Positions 46,836 through 57,152 of a stretch of DNA of 64,000 bases are shown one piece after another; position 1 is the stretch's first letter; each line of letters starts with the position of its first letter. The notes below the pieces were generated by a model that saw only the letters and a program-made list of their open reading frames with translations, made no database searches and was not told the origin of the DNA. A program made the translations under genes and the position numbers. Origin of the DNA: Eledone cirrhosa. Lineage: Eukaryota; Mollusca; Cephalopoda; Octopoda; Eledonidae. The DNA lies in contig OZ024741.1 of NCBI GenBank assembly GCA_964016885.1, positions 26,544,435-26,608,434 of the forward strand. The letters are read 5' to 3'.

Positions 46836-47410
46836 TATATATATTAATAAAAGGAATTCCAACTTTGTCTGATTTACTCGTTTTATTTACAATCCTTTAA
46901 AATTTATAATGGTATTAGAATGAAATAGTATGGTAGAATATTAAATGTTAAGTGTTAATTGAACAAGTACTTTCATGCTTTCGCAATCTTCAGGTTCATA
47001 ATGTGTGATGACAGTCAAGTTTGCAATTTTCAACTGTTGAAAATTGCAAACTTGACTGTCACCACACATTATGAACCTGAAGATTGCGAAAGCATGAAAG
47101 TACTTGTTCAATTAACACTTAATATTTAATTGTTTCTACTTTAGGCACAAAGCCAGCAATTACCCAGTGCATTACTGGTACTTTATTTTATCGACCCCGT
47201 AAGGATGAAAGGTAAAGTCAACCTCAGTGGGATTTGAACTCAGATCGTAAAGGGACATAACTATGCTTTAATATTCTACCATACTATTTCATTCTAATAC
47301 CATTATAAATTTTAAAGGATTATAAATAAAACGAGTAAATCAGACAAAGTTGGAATTCCTTTTATTAATATAATCTTCTATACACAATCATACACACCCG
47401 TGTATATTTA

Positions 47411-47444
<34 letters not shown>

Positions 47445-47510
47445 CAGGTATATATAAACTAGTAGAGCAAATATTTATTATTAGCACAGATTAAAAGTTT
47501 AAGTAAATAA
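46776..47510. repeat. Long fold-back palindrome interrupted by a SINE
   Basis: The left arm (to 47036) and right arm (from 47038) are reverse complements of one another nearly base for base. The centre GCAATTTTCAAC-T-GTTGAAAATTGC leaves a one-base loop. Arms include GGAATTCCAACTTTGTCTG, TTTCATGCTTTCGCAATC and, at the outer ends, CTCTACTAG / CTAGTAGAG. The right arm is interrupted by a SINE (47128-47270) and by a microsatellite (47376-47450). Possible origins are a fold-back transposon, an inverted dimer or an assembly artefact. Confidence 0.85.
47128..47270 (-). mobile_element. SINE inserted in the palindrome arm
   Basis: AATTGTTTCTACTTTAGGCA, CGTAAGGATGAAAGGTAAAG and GGGATTTGAACTCAGATCG. 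The tRNA-like head is truncated after CTATGCTTT. It is bounded by TTTAAT-like sequence that exists once in the unbroken left arm, consistent with a short target-site duplication. Confidence 0.85.
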
Positions 47511-47609
47511 GATAGAGATTGAACCATGTGCTGATCAATTGCGAAATGCACGTCACACCTGAATAAAGTTAATGAAAATTTGACACCTCGTCCATGCTTA
47601 TTATTTTTT

Positions 47610-47800
47610 GGGATTGGTAGTATCGGTAGAGGGTCTGACGCCATGCTTTGCAGCAAAGAGTTACGGCCCTTTATGATCCGAGTTCAAATCTCGCCGAGGT
47701 TAACTTTGCCTTTCATCCTTACGGGGTCGATAAAATAAAGTACCAGTAATGTATTGGGTAATTGCTGGCCTTGTGCCAAAAGTAGAAACAATTATTTTTT
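47610..47800 (+). mobile_element. tRNA-derived SINE, short subtype
   Basis: Well preserved: GATTGGTAGTATCGGTAGAG (box A region), GAGTTCAAATCTCGCC (box B), TTTGCCTTTCATCCTTACGG, ATAAAATAAAGTACCAGTAA and TTGTGCCAAAAGTAGAAAC, with a T-rich end. Confidence 0.92.
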
Positions 47801-47810
47801 TAATAAAGGG

Positions 47811-48004
47811 TGGTGGATTGGCAGTATCGGTAGAGGGTTGGACGCCATGCTTTGACGTATAGAATTACGGCCCTTGCCATTCTGAGTTCAAATCCCGCCG
47901 AGGTTAACTTTGCCTTTCATCCTTACGGAGTCGATAAAATAAAGTATCAGTAATGCACTGGGTAATTGCTGGCCTTGTGCCAAAAGTAGAAACAATTATT
48001 TTTT
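47811..48004 (+). mobile_element. tRNA-derived SINE, short subtype
   Basis: Same structure as the copy just upstream and in the same orientation: GATTGGCAGTATCGGTAGAG, GAGTTCAAATCCCGCC, CAATTATTTTTTT. The two are separated by about 10 bp, giving a head-to-tail dimer. Confidence 0.92.
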
Positions 48005-48074
48005 TAATTAAATAAATATATTTATATATATATGAATTTGATGTGATGTCATATATCCAGGTTTTTAGAATAAA

Positions 48075-48455
48075 TATACTATATCTCTGGCTGTCGTAAG
48101 GGACAACTAAAAGGGTTGGTGATAAGAACGGCATTCAGCTATAAAATAGTGTCTCAAAAACATCCTATCTAACTCGAGCCAGTATGGAAAAATGGATGTG
48201 AATATGATGATGATGAGGTGGTGGTATGGTGGTGGTGATGATGATGATGGATGATGATGAAGATGAGGTAGTGGTGGTGGTGATGATAATGAGGATGATG
48301 GTGATGATGATGATGGTGGTGGTGGTGATGACAACAATGATAGGGATGATGGTGGTGGTGGTGTTGATGATGATGGTGGTGGTGGTGTTGTGATGATCAT
48401 TATGATAATGATGATAGTGATAATGAGGATGATGTTGATGATGTAGATGGAGGTA
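48075..48455 (+). repeat. Retrotransposon tail grown into a GAT/GGT microsatellite
   Basis: 48115-48210 is a decayed plus-strand 3' end (AAGAACGGCATTCAGCTAT, ATGGAAAAATGGATGTGAAT). It runs without break into about 240 bp of GATGATGATG, GGTGGTGGTG and GATAATGAGG triplets, far longer than the 20-40 bp tails of intact copies. Confidence 0.75.
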
Positions 48456-48633
48456 TGACCCTTATGTGAGTATATATGGTACTTTCTTCCTTTCTATATT
48501 TTTGTCTTAAACCTTATTAAAAGACAACTTGAAGAACTCCAGAATATTTTGCAGAGATTTAGGGAGAGGAAACACTGATCTACTGATGTACTGTGTAGGT
48601 TAGTGGACATTTAGTCAATGGAAGTGAGACAAA
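48456..48633. other. Unassigned spacer
   Basis: A short AT-rich sequence with no recognised feature. Confidence 0.4.
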
Positions 48634-48865
48634 TAATTATTTCTACTTTAAGCACAAGGCCAGCAATTTGGGGAGGGGGGAGGAAAGTTGATTAAATTGA
48701 CCCCAGTGTGTTACTAGTACTTTATTTTATTGACCCCGTAAGGTTGAAAGGCAAAGCTAACCGCTGGGGATTTAAACTCATAACATAAAGTGCCACAATT
48801 CTATGCTGCAAAGCATTTTGTCTGACACTCTACCGATCCACTTCTGCTAATCCACTGCACCTTAA
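48634..48865 (-). mobile_element. tRNA-derived SINE, long subtype
   Basis: ATTATTTCTACTTTAAGCAC, GGGAGGAAAGTTGATTAAAT, TGACCCCGTAAGGTTGAAAG and CTACCGATCCACTTCTGC. Carries the long-subtype insert. Confidence 0.85.
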
Positions 48866-49090
48866 CCCTTTAGTATTTAACCCGGCCGTATCTGGCCAGA
48901 ATTCTCTCACCTCTTTCTGTTCAAACCTGCCATAACTAGCTGCTCATACTTATGTTAAGGTATTGTTCTCAAACTAAACAATATGAAACTCTCATAGATT
49001 CAATATTATGTGAGATAATTATATGAAAGAAAGTGTTTACTGTGAAAATACAATAGTAAATATAGAGTAATGAAAACGGTAAAGGGTTAA
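48866..49090 (-). repeat. Dispersed repeat of unknown type
   Basis: TAACCCTTTAGTATTTAACC, GGCCAGAATTCTCTCACCTC and TTACTGTGAAAATACAATAG match, inverted, 32320-32500. It starts and ends in CCCTTTA/TAAAGGG-like sequence, suggesting short inverted termini. Confidence 0.55.
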
Positions 49091-49389
49091 ATGAAAGAAA
49101 TAATGAAAGGAAAGAGAAGATAAAAAGAAAAAAAGAGGAGGAAAAGCAGCTCTGTGGACAGACAGTTGACTTTCTTGAGATATTTTGGATACTTGGGATG
49201 TTATTAATAAGAATTAAACATCAATCTAGGAAAAGGTGAGGAGGAGAAATTAGACAGGTAGAAAAATATTTTGAACATTTCTCAGGATTCTCCAAAGAAA
49301 TTGGTGGGAAATAAATATAAAATATTTCTTTATAATTGACATGAAATTAAAATGTTTAATAATTATACAAACTTTATGTGTGTATATGT
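49091..49389. other. Unassigned intronic stretch
   Basis: Purine-rich start, otherwise AT-rich. No gene recognised. Confidence 0.4.
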
Positions 49390-49855
49390 GTCTATGTAAG
49401 TGTGTATGTATGTACACACAAACATATATATACATCCAAGATAAAAAAAGGAAGAAATAGGGAGTGAGATGGTGAAAGAGAGAGAGATGGAAAGAAAAGA
49501 GATATACAAGCATACAAAGAAATTAAAGATAGAATGAGAGTACACACTAATATTTTATACACACACACACATATATATATAGAGAGAGAGAGAAAGTGAA
49601 GGGGACATAGGGAGGTGAGAGAGAAAAATAGAGAGAAAGACAGGAAGTGAGACGGGGGGGGGGACATAGCGAGGTGAGAGAGAGGAAGTGAGGAGGGGGC
49701 ATAGAGAGGTGAGAGAGAGGAAGTGAGGAGGGGGACACAGAGAAGTGAGAGAGAACAATAGGGGGAAAGAGAGAAAGTAAGGGGGACATAGCAGAGAGAT
49801 AGATATAGGAGAAAGAGAGAGAGAGAGAGAGATGGAGATAATGTTGGCAGTTATC
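49390..49855. repeat. GA-rich minisatellite
   Basis: Units around GGACATAGAGAGGTGAGAGA and GAGGAAGTGAGGAGGGGG repeat four to five times between 49600 and 49800, flanked by GAGAGA runs and a TG/CA tract. The minus frames rich in Ser/Leu/Pro are artefacts. Confidence 0.87.
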
Positions 49856-50389
49856 CAATATGTCCATTCCATCATTAGAAGCAGCAGAAACAATCTATGA
49901 AATCACCATTTCTCAACATTCCCAGACTTAAGATAAACCAAGATGAATAACGGCAGCAACTTGAGAGAAAACCATTCCAGTCTACAGAATAACCCCTTCC
50001 ATTTCTCTTCTCCATCTTTGCAAATAAATTAAAGTCTTTTTTTCTTTTCTTTTTGACATTTTTTCTTTTCATTTCTTAATTTATATTCTTTCTTTCATTC
50101 AATAATAGAATTTTTCTCAGAACACCAGACTAGCCAATGTTTAACTCTTTTGATACCAAGCCATGTAACCCCCCCCCCCCCGCCTTCTATCGTACAAAGC
50201 TGAATATTTTAAGTGTTTATATTTATCTAAAAAACAACAACTTTTCATAGTGATTTGAAAGGTGTGGTAGAAATGGCTTGAGAAAATTAAATTTGAAGAA
50301 GACGTGTGTTTGTTTTGAAGAAATTAAATTTTCAGTTCACATATGCACATATATACATACACACACACACACACATATATAGCATTATT
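49856..50389. other. Unassigned intronic stretch
   Basis: TTTTCTTTTC and C-run (50170) low complexity with otherwise unremarkable AT-rich DNA. No exon recognised. Confidence 0.45.
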
Positions 50390-50396
50390 ATGTAAC

Positions 50397-50522
50397 TTGC
50401 CATTCTGAGTTCAAATCCCGCCGAGGTTAACTTTGCCTTTCATCCTTACGGGGTCGATAAAATAAAGTACCAGTAATGTACTGGGTAATTGCTGGCCTTG
50501 TGCCAATAATAGAAACAATTAT
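50397..50522 (+). mobile_element. 5'-truncated SINE
   Basis: Begins at GCCATTCTGAGTTCAAATCC (box B) and continues CGAGGTTAACTTTGCC to TTGTGCCAATAATAGAAAC. The box A half is missing. Otherwise almost identical to 47811-48004. Confidence 0.88.
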
Positions 50523-50605
50523 GTAAATTCTGTTATATGTAAACACACACAAACACAACACACACGCATATATACACACATGTATATATATATATATATA
50601 TACAT

Positions 50606-50988
50606 ACATAAGACCCGCCTTCCCTTGCATACAAACCTACAGTCAGTAAGCACCTCTTAACCCAATATACACCCCACCCCACACACCCTACCCCATCCTC
50701 CCATTTCCGTCCACTGTCAGTGACAAGAAAAAGCACCCAGTCCACACTGTAAAGTGGTCGTGTAGGAGACATGGTAAAAAGGCCCCCAGTCCACACTGTA
50801 AAGTGGTCGTGTAGGAGACATGGTAAAAAGGCCCCCAGTCCACACTGTAAAGTGGTCGTGTTAGGAAGAGCATCCAGCCGTAGAAAACCTGCCAGAGACA
50901 CTTCCGTATGAGCGAGACACGCAGCAAATGGAACGAAACATGCTAGTGTGGAAGATGAACATTAAATAATGACGATGATGATGACCAT
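50606..50988 (+). mobile_element. 5'-truncated retrotransposon with tripled 3'-UTR module
   Basis: Starts AAGACCCGCCTTCCCTTGC (end of the ORF), then CTACAGTCAGTAAGCACC. The module CAGTCCACACTGTAAAGTGG plus TCGTGTAGGAGACATGG is present three times at 50730-50870. It ends in GACGATGATGATGA. Same subfamily as 18443-19166. Confidence 0.88.
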
Positions 50989-51112
50989 AATTATGTCAAT
51001 TCTGTTGTTATATGTGTACACACACAACACACACACACACATAGCATTATTATGTAAATTCTGTTATATGTACACATAACTCTGACTTTGTTGTAAAAAT
51101 AAACTAACTTAC

Positions 51113-51190
51113 TGCTTGAATGTCTTTAATGTTGTATCCAGCATGATCTAATATGTGAATGGCACCGTTGTGGGTACCAAGAGCCAAGAA
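51113..51190 (-). CDS. VPS41 exon, first propeller strand (26 codons)
   Basis: Encodes FLALGTHNGAIHILDHAG followed by NIKDIQA, matching the family phrase FLALGTHYG-V-LLD-G. Acceptor TATTTTCCAG, donor GTAAGT; 78 nt, phase 0 at both ends. It joins the exon at 53133-53228 across a 1.94-kb intron, the shortest one here. This segment begins the N-terminal beta-propeller used by VPS41 in membrane and partner binding. Confidence 0.9.
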
Positions 51191-51269
51191 CTGGAAAATA
51201 AATAATAATATTAAAATACCTGTAAAAACATATACAGTTGTCAATTATAGAAATTTCAAATATGTGCAT

Positions 51270-52160
51270 TCCAACTCTTCTTCTCCCACTTATTCCTGAG
51301 AGGATCATGGGGCAGAGTCTTCAACCACTCCTTCTAGTGAGTCCTGTCAGAAGAAACTGTCTCCAACTGATCTAGCGGGATCCCTAAGCAAGACCAGCCA
51401 AGCTCATGGATGTTATCCATTTTGCTCAGGGTCTACCCCTGGGTCTCCTGCCGGTTGGTTTTTGCCTGTAAAATCTGTCCAGCAATTCTACATTCTAATC
51501 ACATGCCCATAGTATCGGAGCTGTGATCTCTCAATTCAGAGAAGTAGCAGCTCTACCTGGAGTGACTCTCTGATCTCCAAGCTACACACTATCAAGTAAC
51601 GTTACTCCAAAGACCCTTCAGAGGGATCCCATTTCAGCTGCTTGTGTATGCTTTCAGTCATTACCCAAGATTCTTGACCATAGGTAACAATTGGCACGAC
51701 TACCGAATTGAAGATAGCAAGTTTGGCTATTACACCCTTCTTCTGATTACCAAATGCTGAAGCTGGTGCATTACTGCGCCAACTCCTGTAATTCTTGCAA
51801 TTAATTCAGCCTCCTGCCTTCCATCACTTGTGAACACAGCCCCAAAATACTTGAACTTCTCCGCCTGCTTCAGTGGAACTCCATTCACATGTAGAGTGCA
51901 CTGTGCAGGCTTCCTTGAGAGGACGAGTGCCTCAGTTTTTGCAGCAATGATTTTCATTCCTGCCATGCAGCACTCAGCATCAAACCCATCAAGTGCAAGT
52001 TGGAGATCACCTTCTGACATGATAAGTAGTATCATGTTGTCAATTCCAGCCAACTGATTCAACACCCACCAATCTTGATACCACTTCTAACCTGGCTGCA
52101 CATGTCATCCTTTTCATGAAAATAATGAACAGGAGGGTCGACAATACACACTCTTGGTAG
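51270..52160 (-). pseudogene. Decayed reverse-transcriptase remnant of another non-LTR family
   Basis: The minus frame 52065-51730 reads MSEGDLQLALDGF, KIIAAKTEALVLSRKP and EKFKYFGAVFTSDGRQEAEL, which are RT motif C-downstream, motif D and primer-grip phrases of an L1/RTE-type family distinct from the PHD-finger elements; no finger lies between motif D and FKYFG. Downstream, broken frames still show TYGQESWVMTE, IERSQLRYYGHVIRM and ELGWSCLGIPLDQLE. Frameshifts and stops make it dead. Confidence 0.85.
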
Positions 52161-52300
52161 GGTTTGCCTGTTAGCAGGGAGCATCCAACCATAGAAACCA
52201 AGCCAAAATATAGATCTATATGAGCAAAATGTGGTTCACCTGACCTGACTTGTCTTATAACATGACAATCTGTCTAACCTGTGCAAGCATGGAAAATAGA
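52161..52300 (+). mobile_element. Retrotransposon 3'-tail fragment
   Basis: GGGAGCATCCAACCATAGAA, ATGAGCAAAATGTGGTTCAC and GTGCAAGCATGGAAAATAG match the tail order; the GAT microsatellite is missing. Confidence 0.75.
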
Positions 52301-52762
52301 CCCAGGAGTAGACCTGAGCAAGATGGTTGGATAACAACCATGACTCGGCTGGTGTGGCTCGGGGATCCAGCCGGATCACTTGAAGACATGTACTTCTGAG
52401 AGGACCTGTTGGAAGGAGTGTCTGAGGATTCTGCCCCCCGACCCTTCCAGGAATAAGTGGGCATATAAGGGGAAGGGGTCATCATGAAAATAGACTACAA
52501 ATGAAAGGTTTAATTGTCAGAGGATGAGAGAAACATTGAAAGTGGGTGATATCAACCATCTCAATTAAAGCAATCACTTATATAACTTGACACAATGGAT
52601 CTCCTTCAGTTACAATGACGAGTGCTCCAGTTGTTTGATCAATGGAACAGTGCAATTCTTCTGACGGGCTTCCAAACAATTTCTGTCTACCCAATTTCCC
52701 TCACAATGGCATGGGTCAACCCTATAATATGGTAAATATATATTTGCCCATAATGCTACACA
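52301..52762. other. Unassigned intronic stretch
   Basis: 52300-52490 is GC-richer than its surroundings and includes CTCGGGGATCCAGCCGGATC. No family was recognised. The remainder is AT-rich. Confidence 0.45.
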
Positions 52763-52990
52763 TCATCACCATTTAATGTCTTGCATGGGTTAGATACATT
52801 ATGATACAAGTCTAACCAGTTGACTGTGCTATACCTTGCATTTATTGGGATTGTGTTGTTGGCTGGGATTTTACTGCTGTGGTGCCCTTCCTAACACCAA
52901 CCACACTTACCCTGTGGAACTGGGTGGCTATGTTATGAGGAAGGTCTGACCAGTTGGCCACACCATACCCTGCTCACAGCAGAACTATAT
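52763..52990 (-). mobile_element. Diverged retrotransposon 3'-tail fragment
   Basis: CATCATCACCATTTAATGTC, TTGCATGGGTTAGA, GTGCCCTTCCTAACACCAAC and CTGTGGAACTGGGTG in tail order. Old copy. Confidence 0.75.
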
Positions 52991-53132
52991 TTTGGGAGCT
53001 GGGTGGTCCCAGCGAGATGGAATTTGGAAGCAAATGTTTGTGAAGTAAACTAGAGAACTTCTTAACTATTCAGCCATGCTGTGACAATAAAATAAAATAA
53101 ACAACAACAAATACAAACAAACCACTACTTAC

Positions 53133-53228
53133 TTTGGAGTGAACTGCCATACAACTTGCAGCATCCTTGTGGAGAATCTTACTTAAGTCATTCACCAAGC
53201 GTTCATATTTCAACTTAGGCTCAGCTTC
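53133..53228 (-). CDS. VPS41 exon with PKLKYERL motif (32 codons)
   Basis: Encodes EAEPKLKYERLVNDL, then KILHKDAASCMAVHSK, matching the animal VPS41 phrases EPKLKYERL and KDAASCM-VH-K that precede the propeller. Acceptor CCATTTGTAG, donor GTAAGT; 96 nt, phase 0 both ends. This is the single most diagnostic exon for the gene call. It is flanked by introns of 7.2 kb upstream and 1.9 kb downstream. Confidence 0.92.
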
Positions 53229-53274
53229 CTACAAATGGAAACAGATTTCATTTAGTTTTAATTTTAGTGTTTTA

Positions 53275-53420
53275 TCATCATCATCATTGTTGTTTAACGT
53301 CCATTTTTCACGTTAGCATGGGTTAGATGAGCTGTCCCGTTGTGAGACAACCAGGTTGGGGGACCATATTTTGCTCACAGTATGGGAATGGGCAACCCAA
53401 ACAAAAACATAATTTTTTGT
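53275..53420 (-). mobile_element. Retrotransposon 3'-tail fragment
   Basis: CATCATCATCATTGTTGTTTAACG, TTCACGTTAGCATGGGTTAG and GCTGTCCCGTTGTGAGACAA. It starts 47 bp upstream of the VPS41 exon acceptor. Confidence 0.8.
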
Positions 53421-54339
53421 CCGTTCCCTTACATATAGGACTGCCTCGGAAACATAACCCTTTACTTAATGTTGCTGTCTGATGAGATCAGAAGAATGGT
53501 TACATAATCAAATAACCATGATTGTCATTGAAATATATATCACAGCTTTATTAATAAAGGACTTTTTAACATCTACAACTTCGCATTTTCCTCATTCTTA
53601 TTTGGAAGAAGTAACATGACGTCGAGTGTTTGAACTGAATTGCATCTATATCTAGCATATATATATATATTATTAGATTTACAGAATTAATACCATTTTG
53701 ACTCTTGGTCAGTTGAGATTAACCTCACAAGTTCAAAGCAAAAATTCTCTTCAGAGTTGTTCACAAACATTGTTTCCTTGGTCAGATCTGATGATCAGCT
53801 TCTTTCCTATTCCTTTCTAGATTCTTCATATTTCAAGACATTCCAGGTGTAATTTGTGAGAGATTTAGCTGCTATTTCTAGCAGGTCAATTGACCAAATA
53901 GAACCGTCTTGATTATTTGTGAAAAATGTTGGCAAGATTGTTGTGGCTGATCAAATGTATTCCAACCATGACCCACCTGTATTTCATTTAATATAATTTA
54001 TATTTAGAAATACACAATCCAATGAGTTTTTCTTGGAGGGAGTTGATATTTGGTTGCTATTTCTAGCAGACAGAGTGACCATGTAGAAGCATCCACATTT
54101 GTTTGGTTTCTTTGTGTTAGTAATATTGTCGTTGTTTAACCCTAGGTCAACCTTGATTAATCAGACATATGTTCAGAGATATTTCAGATATGACTATGAA
54201 AAGCTGATATTTAGTTACTATTTAAGACAGTAACAACAATAAGCAACAATTTATAACAACAACAACTGCAATATCAATTTCTTTTGAATTGTCACTTAAA
54301 ACCAATAAACAACAATATCTATTGTTGTCTCATCAAGTG
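53421..54339. repeat. AT-rich DNA with a dispersed repeat
   Basis: The phrase TTGCTATTTCTAGCAG with a following TGACCA occurs at 53880 and 54050, and a similar one at 9200; the three mark a degraded repeat family. No gene recognised. Confidence 0.5.
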
Positions 54340-54790
54340 TGTGTTGTTCTCTCTCTCTTTCTCACTCCCTCTGTCTCTCTCTCGCCCTCATCTCTCACTA
54401 TTATAAGCAAATGGGAGCCCACATGCTGCCCACCCCGCGGCCCCAGTGGACAAAATAGAGAAGGCATTTCCCCAGGGGATAGTGAGGCAGATGTGTAGAA
54501 ACAGACATTCCAACTCACAAGGCTCACACCTGTGGGTAACCAACTCCATGCCGATGGTGGGGAGTAGGGAGGTGGCCCAGGCCAAGAACACCAGATGTCT
54601 CCACTGCTACGGGTTCAACTGCAAACCAGTCGGAGAGTGATAGATATTTGGAGAGTTTACCCTCCTTGGCCCAAAGTGCAGCAGAGCCTGGATAGTTGCA
54701 GACTGCTCCAGGTTGCCGCTGGAGAAAGTGTTGCATCAGGGCAATGTATCTTTATCTGCATTATCCAATGTGTCCTGTTTTAAGGGCTTG
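54340..54790. other. GC-richer unassigned block
   Basis: After a TCTCTC tract, about 400 bp (54400-54790) is noticeably richer in G and C than its surroundings. It has short frames on both strands (up to 70 codons), none recognised. No splice-site pair agrees with a VPS41 exon. It could be part of an unidentified element. Confidence 0.4.
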
Positions 54791-56604
54791 GCTAGACACA
54801 GGTGTATTCACATAATTATACTACATACACATAATTACACTACATACACACACACAATTACACTACATACATACACACAATTACAACACAGTAGACATAC
54901 ACACAATTACAACACAGTAGACACATACACAAAATCACAACACAGTAGACACATACACACAATTACAACACAGACATACACACAATTACAACACAGTAGA
55001 CACATACACACAATCACAACACAGTAGACATACACACAATCACAACACAGTAGACACATACACACAATCACAACACAGTAGACATACACACAATCACAAC
55101 ACAGTAGACACATACACACAATTACAATACAGTAGACATACACACAATTACAACACAGTAGACATACACACAATCAGAACACTGTAGACATACACACAAT
55201 CACAACACAGTAGACACATACACACAATTACAACACAGTAGACATACACACAATCACAACACAGTAGACACATACACACAATTACAATACAGTAGACATA
55301 CACACAATTACAACACAGTAGACATACACACAATCAGAACACTGTAGACATACACACAATCACAACACAGTAGACATACACACAATTACAATACAGTAGA
55401 CATACACACAATTACAACACAGTAGACATACACACAATCAGAACACTGTAGACATACACACAATTACAACACAGTAGACATACACACAATTACAATACAG
55501 TAGACATACACACAATTACAACACTGTAGACACATACACACAATTACAACACTGTAGACATACACACAATCAGAACACTGTAGACACATACACACAATCA
55601 CAACACAGTAGACACATACACACAATTACAATACAGTAGACATACACACAATCACAACACAGTAGACACATACACACAATTACAACACTGTAGACATACA
55701 CACAATCACAACACTGTAGACATACACACAATCACAACACTGTAGACACATACACACAATCACAACACAGTAGACATAAACACAATTACAACACAGTAGA
55801 CATACACACAATCACAACACAGTAGACATACACACAATCACAACACAGTAGACATATACACACAATCACAACACAGTAGACATACACACAATTACAACAC
55901 AATAGACACATACACACAATTACAACACAGTAGACATACACACAATCACAACACAGTAGACATACACAAAATCACAACACAGTAGACACATACAGACAAT
56001 TACAATACAGACATACACACAATTACAACACAGTAGACATACACACAATTACAACACAGTAGACATACACACAATTACAACACAGTAGACACATACACAC
56101 AATAACAACACTGTAGACATACACACAATCACAACACAGTAGACATATACACACAATTACCACACAATTACAACACAGTAGACATACACACAATCACAAC
56201 ACAATCACAACACAGTAGACATACACACAATCACAACACAGTAGACATACACACAATCACAACACAGTAGACACATACACATAATTACAACACAGTAGAC
56301 ATACACACAATTACAACACAGTAGACATACACACAATCACAACACAGTAGACATACACACAATTACAACACAGTAGACAGATACACATAATTACAACACA
56401 GTAGACATACACACAATTAACAACACAGTAGACACATATACACACAATCACAACACAGTAGACATACACACAATTACAACGCAGTAGACACATACACACA
56501 ATTACAATACAGTAGACATACACACAATTACAACACTGTAGACATACACACAGTTACAACACAGTAGACATACACACAATTACAACACAGTAGACACTTC
56601 TCTT

Positions 56605-57152
56605 CTTCTCTTCAGGTTTAGCGTCCGTGTTCCACACTTGCATGGGTTTGGACGGGGGTTTTCCCCACTTGAGGCAAGAGTGGTTGTCTTGCTCGCATAG
56701 GACTGTCTGGCGGGTTTTCTACAGTTGGATGCCCTTCCTAACACCAACCACATTTACAGTGTGGGGCTGGGAGGTTTTTACCGTGTTGCCTACACGGCCA
56801 CATTACAGCGTGGACTGTCTGGCGGGTTTTCTACAGCTGGATGCCCTTCCTAACACCAACCACATTTACAGTGTGGGGCTGGGAGGTATTTACCGTGTTG
56901 CCTACACGGCCACATTTACAGCGTGGACTGTGTGTTTTTTTTGTCGTGACATCTACACGATCTCATTTGTTTTGGCCTGGATGTTGTGGGACCAACATAA
57001 CTTTACATTGAAAGGGGCGGTGTGGATGGGGTGGAGGTGGTGGGACGGGGGTGTGTTTTGATAGAGATGCCTACTGACTGTAGGAGGTTTTTACTTTGTA
57101 TTTAGGTAAGGCGGGTCTTCTCTATTACTGAGTACCGCCAAAGGTCTCGGTC
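56605..57152 (-). mobile_element. Retrotransposon 3' end inserted in the satellite
   Basis: From TCAGGTTTAGCGTCCGTG through two copies of the 112-bp UTR module to GTAAGGCGGGTCTTCTCTAT and ACTGAGTACCGCCAAAGGTC, the last being the end of the ORF read in reverse. Satellite flanks both sides. The GAT tail is replaced by CTTCTCTTCTTCTCTTC. Confidence 0.92.

Noticed and set aside
47614..47690. tRNA gene within the SINE head
   Set aside because: Box A and box B-like text is present but the cloverleaf is not complete and the same sequence recurs in all SINE copies; it is a SINE head.
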